Of a DNA stretch of 64,000 nucleotides, positions 36,120 through 46,583 are shown piece by piece. The position numbers and the translations under genes are program-made. Location of the stretch: assembly GCA_030704615.1 (NCBI GenBank), contig CM060734.1:53212042-53276041 (forward strand). The letters are read 5' to 3'. The notes under the pieces are model-generated. The model did no database searches and was not told where the DNA came from. It was given only the letters and a program-made list of their open reading frames with translations. How positions within the stretch are numbered: the stretch's first letter is position 1; each line of letters begins with the position of its first letter. The DNA is from Takakia lepidozioides (taxonomy: Eukaryota > Streptophyta > Takakiopsida > Takakiales > Takakiaceae).

Positions 36120-37626
36120 CAACCACTAGACGCGTCCTCTACCTCTAAGCCCACTGGACTTAAGGTTGCAGTTACGGAGGACAATTGGGAGCCTGACATT
36201 GGACCCATTGTCACCGGAGGAGAGAGACGACGTATACGGCGATTCCTGAGGGCTTACATGAATTGTTTTGCCTTCAGTTTGAAGGACTTGGGAGCACTGA
36301 AGGGTCAAGAGATCCGTATTGAGTTGGCCACTGACACGCCAATCTTTCGGAGACCTTATAGATAAAGTGACATAGAGAGGTCTTTGATTCAGATGAGGAC
36401 TCAAGATCTCTGGGAGGCGGGTTTGGTGGAGCTCTCTTGTGGAGAGTATGCTTCGGCCACAGTGATGCCAGCCAAGAAGGATGTCTATGGCAATTGGACG
36501 GAGAGACGTATGTGCGGTGATTACCGGCCTGTAAATCGTCAGACCAAGTCTGATAAGTATGCCATGCCAACACCAGAGGAGATCTTTGATGCCATCGGGC
36601 ATGTTAAGGTCTTTAGCACTTTGGATTTACGATTCGGATATCACCAGTTGCCGATCAAGGAGGCGGACAAGCAGAAGACGACATTCTGGGGGATCAATGA
36701 GCACGGCAAGGATTGCCTATATCAGTGGTGGTTCTTACCATTTGGGCTTAAGAACGCTCCTGCAGAGTTTCAGAGAGTCATGGATAGGATTCTAGCAGGG
36801 GTGGACTTTGCTCGGTGCTATATAGATGACATCATCATCTTTAGTGCTACGGTGGAGGAGCATGAGAGACACCTTCAGGTGGTATCGGAGCGCTTGAGAG
36901 CGCACGGATTGAGGTTGCATCCGGGGAAGTGCAAGTTTTTCCACAACCAGATTGAGTATTTGGGTCACATGATATATCCTGGAGGATTGGGGGTACAACA
37001 GACTAAGGTAGAGGCCATTGCACAAATTCCACGCCCCACGGATGTGAGCCGAGTTCGAGCTTTCATGGGGTTGACAAACTATTAGAGACGGTTTGTCAAG
37101 GGATTTAGTGCCATTGCAAAGGCTCTAACCAAGCAGACCAAGGTGGACTAGGAGTGACAGTGGGAAGACGAGCAGGAACAAGCTTTTCAAGAGCTCAAGG
37201 CGAGGTTGACTTCGGCGCCTATCCAGAGACGACCTATCAGGGGGCGTCCCTTTCAGCGCATATGGATTGGAGCATGCTGGGGCTTGGAGCGGTGCTCACA
37301 CAGGTGGATGATGAGGGAAGAGAGTTTGTAGTGGCTTATGCTAGCCGCACGAACAATGCTGCAGAGGCTAAGTATAGCTCATATGAGGGAGAGTGTCTAG
37401 CTGCAATGTGGGCCGTAGCACACTTCAGGTGTTATCTATACGGCAATCTCTTCACCCTTGTCACGGATCACCAGCCACTCAAGTGGTTGATGGAGTCAGA
37501 CAAGCTTACGGGGAAGCTTGCACGATGGGCACTCATATTCCAGGAGTATGACTTTCAGGTTGTGCATCGACCGGGTTTGGTCAATCGGGATGCAGATGGA
37601 TTGAGTCGCAATCTATGCACGAGCTA
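36120..37626 (+). pseudogene. Reverse transcriptase and RNase H of Ty3-M
   Basis: RT motifs are RRMCGDYRPVNRQTKSD, FSTLDLRFGYHQLPI, FGLKNAPAEFQRVMDRIL and the intact catalytic CYIDDIIIFSA (36820 area). RNase H follows with YASRTNNAAEAKYSSYEGEC and TDHQPLKWLM. In-frame stops at about 36362, 37084 and 37149 and a shift near 37190 break it. This is a Ty3/gypsy pol, distinct in sequence from Ty3-A/B. Confidence 0.88.
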
Positions 37627-37950
37627 GCAGGATGACACTGGAGCTTGGTGGCATGGTGAGACGGACGAGGAGATGGTGCCGGAATGGCATGCATCTGTCT
37701 TTTTGTGTATCTTGGCATCGGGAGTTTGGACCTACAATAGGGATGTCTGTAGACGGAGTGTCTGAGGACCCTCAGGCTAGTGATGAGCCAGGTGGTGCCA
37801 GAGATATACATGAGGATTCGGCTGTGTTGGACTACCTCCGCACGGGAGACACGGCAGCCACTGTGACTGCCAAGGAGAGGGATCGGATCCTACAACGAGC
37901 CAAGAGGTTCAAGTGGGATACACCTGCTTCGAGTATGGGAGGATGGTCGG

Positions 37951-39243
37951 GTGAGGATTGTGTCTCACCCAACACAGCGTGCACTGTTAGTGCGGCATGC
38001 CCATGAGGAGTTGGGGCATTTTGGAGTGCGACGCACTCACAGTTTACTGCAGGGGCAGTATTGGTGGCGTGGTATGCATACAGAGGTGCAACAGTTCGTG
38101 GCTAGGTGCATGGTGTGTGACAGGGTGCGTGCTTTATTCAACGCCCCTACACCACAGTTGCATCATTTACCAATCACGGGATTGGACTACAGGTGGAGTC
38201 TTGACTTCGTAGGATCGTTGCCATTGACTATGCGCCACCACATATATGTGTTGGTGATGGTGGAGCACTTCTTCAAGTGGATTGAGTTGGTTCCGTTGCC
38301 TGACAAGGCTAGTGAGGGGGCTGCGTATGCATTCTTGGATCGTGTGCTTAGCCGATTCGGTGCTCCAGCTGAGGTACTCACGGACCAAGGGAGAGAGTTC
38401 TTGGGGGAGTTTCAAGCTTTGTGTGATAAAGCCTTGATAGATCACGACACCACTTCTCGGGATTATCCTGAGGCCGATGGCTTGGCAGAGAGAGTTGTTC
38501 AGACGGTGAAGAGGGGTTTACGCAAGTATAGCTTGCAGAAGGGACACCTAGGAGATTGGGATCTTCAGGTACCTTGGTTAGCCAAGGGCTACCGGTTTAA
38601 CAAGCAAGCATTACTTGCCTCCTTCTCACCATATTTTCTTCTCTTTGGCCGAGAGCCAGATTTGCCTGCAGCCATTTGTAGGGACACTGCTCAAGTCCTC
38701 AACCTTGACGATCCGGATGTGTGGGTATGTGCATGTGATCAACGTGCAGAGTTGTTCAAGAAAGTCATGCCCATGGCTTTTGAGAATCTTGCCATTGCAC
38801 AGCATCGTGATACGTTGAGGTATGTCACTATACGTGGTGGAGGATATCGTCCTGGGGTTCGGAGATTTAGCCCTGGTGATTATGTTTATTTGCAGCAGAC
38901 TGCTCCTACGACCCTGGATGTGACTGCAGGGCGTGTTATTCTGAGGGTTCGAGAGGTGTTGCCCTCAGGAGTCCTGATCTTGGAGGGTCGGGATGACATG
39001 ACTTGGAAGGATCATGTGCGTAATTGTGCGCCATGTCACCTTCCCAATGTTGATGGCAGAGTTGACCCAAACTTGGCAGTGGTACCTGCAGGTTTGAGGT
39101 GCATGCTCTGTGGGTCTGCCAAAGGGGCAGCCACCATGCTTGTGTGTGATCGATGCTCAAGAGGTTGGCATATGGGATGCTTGACACCACCTCTTGAGAA
39201 GGTTCCTGATGGAGATTGGTTGTGTCCACACTGCTTGGGATAG
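37951..39243 (+). CDS. Integrase of Ty3-M with C-terminal PHD finger
   Basis: A 430-codon open frame. The zinc-binding HHCC region (HAHEELGHFGVRRTH ... CMVCD) is followed by the catalytic core: SLDFVGSLP, LTDQGREF and PEADGLAERVVQTVKRGL give the D,D,E residues. Then comes the usual C-terminal fold (GDYVYLQQTA). The last ~50 residues are a PHD finger: CMLCGSAKGAATMLVCDRC, WHMGC and WLCPHC give the Cys4-His-Cys3 pattern. Chromoviruses usually carry a chromodomain here; a PHD finger also reads histone H3 tails, so it may steer integration. It is open throughout, but the upstream pol is broken. Confidence 0.85.
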   Translation: MRIVSHPTQRALLVRHAHEELGHFGVRRTHSLLQGQYWWRGMHTEVQQFVARCMVCDRVRALFNAPTPQLHHLPITGLDYRWSLDFVGSLPLTMRHHIYVLVMVEHFFKWIELVPLPDKASEGAAYAFLDRVLSRFGAPAEVLTDQGREFLGEFQALCDKALIDHDTTSRDYPEADGLAERVVQTVKRGLRKYSLQKGHLGDWDLQVPWLAKGYRFNKQALLASFSPYFLLFGREPDLPAAICRDTAQVLNLDDPDVWVCACDQRAELFKKVMPMAFENLAIAQHRDTLRYVTIRGGGYRPGVRRFSPGDYVYLQQTAPTTLDVTAGRVILRVREVLPSGVLILEGRDDMTWKDHVRNCAPCHLPNVDGRVDPNLAVVPAGLRCMLCGSAKGAATMLVCDRCSRGWHMGCLTPPLEKVPDGDWLCPHCLG

Positions 39244-39474
39244 TGGCAGTGGACATGACTGGAAGCAGCTAACAAGACATAGGAGGCCAAGCTCATAGGA
39301 GTCAATACACGAGATCCCAGGTTCAAGTTCACAGATTGCAAGACGGCGACTAACGATGGGGAAACTCTTGCACCCGGCCTCTTGATCTATCGAGTTTGAG
39401 TGTAGTAGGGACAATGGTGGAGGACTTAGTGAGGCTACGGTCACTATCACATCTTGTGGCTACCTGGATAGGCG

Positions 39475-40152
39475 ATTGTGGTGGACTAGTGATTGCCATA
39501 GAGGGCAGCCTAGCGACTGACTAGTGGCAGCCTAGTGGTTGGACTAGTGGCTGGACTAGTGGTGGACTAGTGGTATACTAGTGTGTGGTGTGCACATGTG
39601 TTGTGTGGTTTTGGACAGTGATGTAGTTGTGTAGCGATATGTATGCGCACGACAGCTGTCTAGTTATTTCACCACTAGTGTGAAACTAGCTAGGAAATAG
39701 CTAGCTTTTATATATTGATATTTGGGATTGGCCCAAGTGTCAATCCAAGGGTCAAGGCAGATTTAGGCCCTGGAGTGGTTATCTTCACGGCAAGTGCGGG
39801 AGGCTCATCTTTCTCGAGTTGAGCCTCACCGCGCCTAGCTATGGCGCCGTAGTGTGGATTCCCCATGGCGTGGGGTGCACTTGGCTTGACTTGTATTTGA
39901 GTGATGAGGTTATATATACACGAGTTTATGCTTCAGCTTTGTGAGCTCGTGCTTGTATTCTTCATCTTTATCATTGTGGTGGACTAGTGATTGCCATAGT
40001 GGGCAGCCTAGCGACTGACTAGTGGCAGCCTAGTGGTTGGACTAGTGGCTGAACTAGTGGTGGACTAGTGATATACTAGTGTGTGGTGTGCACATGTGTT
40101 GTGTGGTTTTGGATAGCGATGCAGTTGTGTAGCAAAATTTATACGCACGACA
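39475..40152 (+). repeat. 180-bp repeat on both sides of the right LTR
   Basis: 39475-39656 and 39973-40152 are near-identical: both start ATTGTGGTGGACTAGTG and end CGCACGACA. The sequence is itself full of GGACTAGTGG-type repeats. The outer copy ends exactly at the TGTA target duplication. Confidence 0.88.
39657..39964 (+). repeat. Right LTR of Ty3-M
   Basis: 308 bp matching the left LTR. It is preceded (39475-39656) and followed (39973-40152) by two copies of the same ~180-bp sequence, so the true right end of the inserted unit is 40152, not the LTR end. Confidence 0.82.
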
Positions 40153-40734
40153 TGTAGGTCTCATGGCCCATAAATGAAAGGGGGTTAATCTTTCTCCCTC
40201 CTCAGGGGCCTGAATTGTAGGTTGTCGCTCCCAAATTTCTTTAAATAAATAAATAAATAAAAACCCCTCAATGACCTAAATTGTGGGTTGTCAGGTTTCC
40301 GTTTATATATACATATATGCAAATCTGAAGAGGTATTGTTTGGGTTATATGACATTTAAGAAATGATATATATGTAACATTTGTTTTAGCTGTGATTGGA
40401 GCTTTCTTATAGCTCAAGGCTCCCTAACAACACAACAAAGAGAGAAAAGACCTAGCACATAAAGGCTATGAAGGCACGTAAAGGCCCTTATATACCCTGA
40501 TTAGATATACCCTTCATTTTAACATATACCCTTCAGGAAAGTAGGGTATATTGAGTGTCTTGATGTAGGGTAAATATAAGGATAAGGGTATATCATAAAA
40601 ATATACCTTGATATAAGGGTATACATCCGGGTACCTAAACTCGCCACACCAGGGTATATATATATCAATATACCATGATATACCTGGCGGGTATATCAAG
40701 GTAATTCATATACCCGCCCAACACTGGTTTAGAC

Positions 40735-43016
40735 AAGGACAAGGAGGTGGTAATAGCCGTGGTTCGTGCTGCAGTTTAGCAACTTGGAGGATGGAGCAGA
40801 CAACTAGTGTTGTAGTATTTTAGACAAGGTACATTAGCCAACACTAGCCAAGATGTCTGGCATGCAGTTGTCAAGAAGTATGGTATTTGCAGATTGGTAC
40901 TTCTGCGCAAGAATCTACCATTCTACCTTTAATCTAAGTTCATGTATGCATTGTATGTTGTGACAGAGAGGGTTGGGTTGTAATTGCCTCTCATATTACA
41001 ATGTTTGCGACCTTAACCGGTGGACCCCACGCACAGACGCCCGGCTCGCCCCACCCTGCCCGCCGCTGCGCGCGGTCGCCCAACCGCGCCCCCAGTCCGC
41101 TGCCCTCCAGTCTGCCATTCCAGTGCTATCCAGTCCGCTGCCCCGCGTCCCTTAGCCAGTCCGCCGAAGGCGCCGGATCTGGACTGTCCATTTCAAAACC
41201 CATCCAAGCCCTCCTTTTTTAGGGCTGGGAAAATCTAAACCCTACCACCAAAACCGCCCTCTCTCTTGTGAGGGCTCTTTGTTGTCCGATGTCGCGGTGG
41301 GCACTTCCACGCATGCCGTGTTTTTCTTGTGCACGAGCGACGTTCATGATGATGAAGGGTGTGCCTGAACATGACAGGACTGGCGGGGCGGGCTCTACAG
41401 CCACCATCGTGCATATGCTTCCACTATTTTGCCTTCTTGTTGTGCTTTAGGGAAGGTTAGGCTTTGTGGTATGGTTGTATCTCATAAAATCGCTATTGTC
41501 TTATCTGTCCTCCATCTACTTCTGGTCCCTCATGATACCCCTTCGTACTACAACGGACCCCATGAGGGCGGAAATCGCAGAAGCATGATATGCACATGGG
41601 GGTGTGTATACATTGCAGATTTCATATCGGACGATGGGACTGTTTAGGGGACGAAGTAAAACGGGCTTGCAAGGAGCGTGCAGAAGTTTAGCAGAATGGA
41701 AATACCGAAGAAACAATGCTTTGTGAAGGATCCAGATCATATGATAGAGGGGTTGGCAGCAGACTCCAGCATTACTGCTCATCGTGTTAGCGGACAAGAT
41801 CCTGTCATATGGTCCTCAAACATCCAAATACACTTGGGGAATGCACAAGTCTCAGCCACAACCGTCTCTTTGCGGAGCAAGAGCAAAATCGGTACATTGC
41901 CCAATTTGCAAGGAGACGGACCAGGCTGAGACATATGCATTCCGCAAGTGCGCATGGATGTTTGAGGCCCTTAAGACTGGATCATGCCCATTGACAATTG
42001 AGGGCTGGACAAAACATCACATCAGCAGATTGAACATTATAATCGTCCACTCAAAGACGGAGTGAGGTCTGTTGAGGATTGGGAAACTGGCACATGCCAG
42101 CGACAGTAACATATACGGTCGGTGGCTCTGTACAACCGGTCTGCTCGGTCTGTTGGATTCCGGTCTTTTGCGCCGGGTCTGTTGGATCTGGTATTGAAAT
42201 TTTGTGCACGTGCTTATGCAGACTACTATCATTCGAGAGTCTATTCGGAGAGCCATATCAGCTTGGTGGATACGCAGCATGGACCCTCCTTTACAACTCA
42301 CAACCATGCAGCTTGAAGTGGAGCGGGTTCGCGTTACATTCTGTTCAAATATCCCGGGTCTTCACCCACCATACATGAACTTGAGACGGAGCCTACCCCA
42401 GCCCCCCAACAGACCCCTGACCTCGACAGTCCTCAGCAGACCACATCATACTACAGCACACCACTTCTGGACTCCCTCCACCAGCATGGCGTGACCTTCG
42501 AGTCCCCCTCCACACTTTCACCGGAGTTTGAGCGAGATGTCAACTGGAAACACCTCAAAACTTCATCCAAGGCCTCCAAACTCAATTACTCTTAGATCCT
42601 TCTACTTTAGGAAAGGTCAATGAGGTTGTAGGCTTGCCTACATTTAAGTGGTCTTCTCTCTCAGGATCCGTCCCAACATTTAGTTCCTTCAACCAAATAG
42701 CATATATATCTTTTAAACATCAATTTTTTTTTTTTTTAATATCGTCAAATATGAATAGGTTGCATATCATATGTAATAACATTCTAGAACTAACATGGGC
42801 CATAAGGCAAAACAATCGGGGGGGGACTTCTTCAAGCGACCACAACGGGTAGCTGAAGATAACAAAAGGTTCATTGTGAATATAGTTAGCTAAAAAACCT
42901 TGCAAGTAAAAAAGTAAGACTGTAGCAAATCTTGGATACCAACGATGCACCATAATCTACTGCATTGAGAATTGCAGAATCGCAGAGGAATATAAACGAA
43001 AGTACGAGAAGAAGAA
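40735..43016. other. Mostly unassigned spacer after hAT-3
   Basis: 40735-40800 continues the possible host ORF cut by the hAT elements. 41010-41180 is strikingly GC- and CCCG-rich compared with its surroundings and could be a promoter or 5' UTR. About 41680-42590 has coding-looking pieces in shifting frames (for example CPICKETDQAETYAFRKCAW at 41895 and LDLVLKFCARAYADYYHSRV at 42185) with no family that I recognise. A T-rich run lies at about 42724-42738. Confidence 0.4.
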
Positions 43017-43272
43017 TTAAGCCCAAGGAAGACGACGACGGAAAGAATACACTTCTTGTTTCAATCCACTTATCTTTATCTCACTCAGCCATGATGTAAG
43101 CTCATGCACTCTCTCACGTGACTTGCACCATCCCTTCAGCCACTTACTCTACAGAAAGAGAGCATTTGCTTTGAACATCCGGCTGATAACTAGTCACAAC
43201 CACCACTTACATCGTTCGGCGCACGATATTACCAACTATAGCTAAATCTTGCATTATCAGAAGGTCAGAATC
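43017..43272 (-). pseudogene. Two apparent 3' exons of an unknown host gene
   Basis: On the minus strand, exon 43272-43211 (20 codons plus 2 nt: DSDLLIMQDLAIVGNIVRRT) and exon 43146-43017 (WLKGWCKSRERVHELTSWL, ending FRRRLPWA and TAA) join in frame through a GTAAGT/TAGAG-bounded intron of 64 bp. The amino-acid composition looks like a real protein. The upstream part is missing: Ty3-M2 begins only 146 bp away, inside what would be the next intron. I do not recognise the family. The call rests on two consistent splice sites. Confidence 0.42.
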
Positions 43273-43418
43273 CTATAAATTAGTAGAGGCAAAACTTGCA
43301 GGGGGGTGCACTCTTCCTAAAATTTACATATTAGTATAAGTTCATTGACATCCAATTAACAATACCCATGTATATAGATTCTTTCATGATTTTATCATAT
43401 GTATACATATATTATATG

Positions 43419-43733
43419 TAAAGTTATTTTACCATTAGTGTGAAGTTAGCTAGGAAATAGCTAGCTTTTATATATTGACATTTGGGATTGACCCAAGTAT
43501 CAATCCAGGGGCCAATACATGTTTGGGCACCTGACGTTGTTATCTTCACGGCAGATCGCGGTGGGCTCATCTTTCTCGAGTTTAGCCTCACCGCGTCTAG
43601 CTATGGCACCGTAGTGTGGATTCCCCATGGCGTGGGGTGCACTTGGCTCGACTTAATATATGAGTGATGTTTTCATGTGCAAGTATGTGAGTTTGAGAGA
43701 GCTTGTGTGCTTGTATCATTTCTTTTTTTATCA
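43419..43733 (+). repeat. 5' LTR of Ty3-M2
   Basis: About 315 bp, starting TGTAAAGTTATTTTACC and ending at TATCA, related to the 308-bp LTRs of Ty3-M. Both are followed by CTCGAGAAAGAT and the GAGTGCCAG stretch. Confidence 0.8.
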
Positions 43734-45457
43734 CTCGAGAAAGATCAGCTCAAGTCTGTGAGTGCCAGGTTCGAGTTAGTTGTAGCACTTATCTTTTCAA
43801 ATCATGAGAAGCGGTTCAGCCTAGAGTGCTGTAAGGGCTCTTGGAGTGGCAAGAGTGGGGCTGGAAGGGCAGCACCTAGGCGTCCTAGAGCCAGGGAATG
43901 TGCAATAGAACTGCAGGTACACCAAGGTTGTAAAGGTGTGTATTTTTTGATTTGTTTTTGTGAGCTTCATGAAGAAAATGGAGCTTGTTGGGCAGCATAT
44001 TGCTTGCTTGTTGAGTTTAGGGTGCTTCCAGTGGGCCATGAGAGCGCAGGAGTGCAGGGCGGTGGGGCTGATGGCTCTGCAAAAGCCATAGCTCAGCGGC
44101 AGCAGGTGTTGGAGCAAACCCCAACTCGGGGAGAGCTCGGGAACGCGTGGGAACATCCCGAGAGCGATCGAGAAAGCATGGGAACTCGTGTGGAGTTCCT
44201 GGGAACGCAGGGAACTGTTGACCATGACCGTTAACCGTGACTGTGGGAAGCCGTGATGCGGACACCACGGGTGGGCACGGTGACCAGATCGTGGGGATGG
44301 CGGGCCGTGAAAGCTCGTGGGCGTGGTACCACGGGGTATCACGGGGCAACCCGTGGCCAACAAGCGCCTAGGGCGGGCCGTGAGGAGTCGTGGTGGTTGG
44401 AGCCACGGAAGGCCGCGAACAGGCAGATTGAAAAAATAAATAAATAAATAAATATTTTTTCACTCATTTCATGGGACCTTGATGGGGAGGCTGGGCTCTG
44501 AAGAATAACGGTTTTGAGCTAGCTGATCCAGCAGAAGAGTCAGAATTCCCTCCCTGTTGCGTTTTAACAAAGGGGATTACTTCCCTGCAGGTAATCTTTT
44601 CGGGTTTTCAGCCCAAATCTTAACTATGGGGGAGACCAGCCTGCAGGTAATTCTTTTGGACAGAATGTTGTTGGGGCCTATATGTACCTCTATTTGCTCC
44701 ATTTTTGAACCTTCAGTGAATGGTGTGGTTTCCTGAGGTGGTTCCATTGTGAGGAATGGCTGGTGGACGTAAGGAGGCACTGGCAGACCCTGTGGAGGCT
44801 TGCATGGGGCCTTGGAGGCCAAGTTTCATGAGCTCGTGGAGGGCGGTTTGAGGAGTGTCTACAGGATGCTCTCATGGTCATACAAATGAGAGAAGAGAGG
44901 AAAAAGAGGGTGTTGGGATGAGAGCTTGCTGGGGATAGGCATTGCTTTAGCTTCCCTTCCTCATAGCTTCCCACATTCTCTGTAGGCCGAGACCTTTCCG
45001 TAGGTGGAGACAAGAGTCAGTCCAGGTTTGGGTTGGGTTGCAGGAGCGACACTGTGGAGAGATTTTTGGTGTGAGGGAGTTGTTGTTTTCATTCTTGTGT
45101 TTGGATCCCCTCCACACCTACATGCTTGATTGTGCGTCATCTTAGCTTTGTGTGGGCGCTTGATTTTATAGGTGGTTGACTCGGGCTTGATCGCCGATTC
45201 AACCAGAGCATGTTGTCGATGGTGAGGCTGGGTTGATGACCAGTCAGACCATCTTTGTTTCTCCTGTGGTGAGGTTGGAGGTGATGACCAGCCAACCATA
45301 GGAGTTCCTGCGGTGGATACATGTGCAGGTACAGGCTATGTTAGGAACCTAATATTCCAAACCATAAGCCGCATCAGGTTCTCTACCCGGATACCTTGTG
45401 GAAAGGGGTTTAGAGACACGTTCATGACCGGTTGAGTGACAGTTTGTCAACACGGAG

Positions 45458-46583
45458 GTGCCACTAGATGCTGGGAAAAGTGCCGATACGAGCACTAGCA
45501 ATACTAGCAGGTATACGAGACAAGGTATGCGGTTTCGGCCACCTTCACCTCTTGTGTCTTCTACGGAAGGTTCTGATTCGGATTGTGAATTAGGAGAACG
45601 CACACCGGCGGTGCAAGTTGTTTCATTGCCATTATTGTGGGACACAATGGAGGAGATCTATGGAGCCACCAAAGGGCCACAAAGGTACTCTGGGGCGGTG
45701 GGCACCATTGAGTTGGATGATTTCATTCAAGAGTCTGATAGTTGGTGTGACTTGCAGCAAATGCGCAATCCACAATTGTTTACGCCTTTCATGGCATGGA
45801 AGGGGTTGTTTCAGCACCTTGAGGGGCCGCCCATGGATGATTACCATGAGTTTAGGCGGGGGCACGATGTTGAGATCGAGGAGTGGAGGATGTATTGGTC
45901 ACCCGACTATGTCTCCATCACTAGAGGCACAAGGGCAACAGCCACACCGGCAGCTGCAACAGCAGCTTCCACGAGCAGTAGTAGGACTAGTGGTACAGCA
46001 ACTACGACATCCACCCAAGCTACTGCTGCACCTGCACCAGTGGCCGTGCCTGCCTTCAACCATGTTGTGGAGTTTTTCGAAGAGTTGAGAAGGAACTACC
46101 GAGGGGTGAGGACAGAGAAGTTGAGGAGCTTGCAAGAGTTCCAACGGAAGCCTACTGAGAGCTTGAGGGAGGCTTTCACTTGCATGAGGCGCTTGATAAA
46201 TGTAACCCAAGGGTTACGGAGGCTCAGGCAGTCCAGTTCTGGTATGGATTATTGGACAAGGAGTTGAGGAAAAGGGTGCGGGATGCAACTCTCCTACAAG
46301 CAGCCCAACCCACCTTAGCAAATGTGTTTTTGCTGGCAAAGCGGATAGAGCTCAACATGGTGGAGGAACGAGTGGTCATGGTGGGATTTGCTAAGGAGAC
46401 ACCACGGGGTAGTGGTGCTCCTAGCCAGCCACTACCTCAACATGCTCAAGGCAACAATAGGGCTCAGGTGAAGCCTAGGGAAGGGCAGAGAGGACCTCAG
46501 ATGCAGGGGTCTCTCCCTTCATTTGCTAGCCAACAATGGGCGGATGTGGTGTGCTCGACATGTGGAGGACCCCATGTCAAGAA
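45458..46583 (+). pseudogene. gag of Ty3-M2, first part
   Basis: The same Gag core as Ty3-M (GAVGTIELDDFIQESDSWCD, FQHLEGPPMDDYHEF), open where Ty3-M has stops. A shift at about 46210 (CCCAAGGGTTACGG) moves the frame from 45458-46259 to 46180-46638. It ends in the first zinc knuckle at CSTCGGPHVKK, where the foreign insert begins. Confidence 0.85.

Larger units (their letters stand above)
29083..40152 (+). mobile_element. Ty3-M: Ty3/gypsy element with a DNA methyltransferase and a PHD finger
   Basis: An 11-kb insertion in the SINE-like part of hAT-3. Its termini are TGTC (29083) and GACA (40152) with TGTA on both sides (29079-29082 and 40153-40156). The empty site is seen in hAT-1. Order on plus: LTR, ~2.5-kb leader with repeats, gag with zinc knuckle, aspartic protease, C5 DNA-methyltransferase-like region, RT, RNase H, integrase, PHD finger, 3' region, LTR. 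Multiple stops and frameshifts make it inactive. Ty3-M2 (43419-49599) is a second, shorter copy. It is not close to Ty3-A, B or C. Confidence 0.9.
26274..40726. mobile_element. hAT-3, a hAT-1-like element enlarged by nested insertions
   Basis: It begins CAGTGTTGTGCGGGTATATT and ends TACCCGCCCAACACTG, flanked by GTTTAGAC. Its own sequence is colinear with hAT-1: 26274-26321, 28518-28722, 28794-29082 and 40153-40726. Three insertions separate these blocks: a LINE (26322-28517), a 71-bp poly-T insertion (28723-28793) and the Ty3-M retrotransposon (29083-40152). Without them the element would be about 1.1 kb. It has no transposase. Confidence 0.92.
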
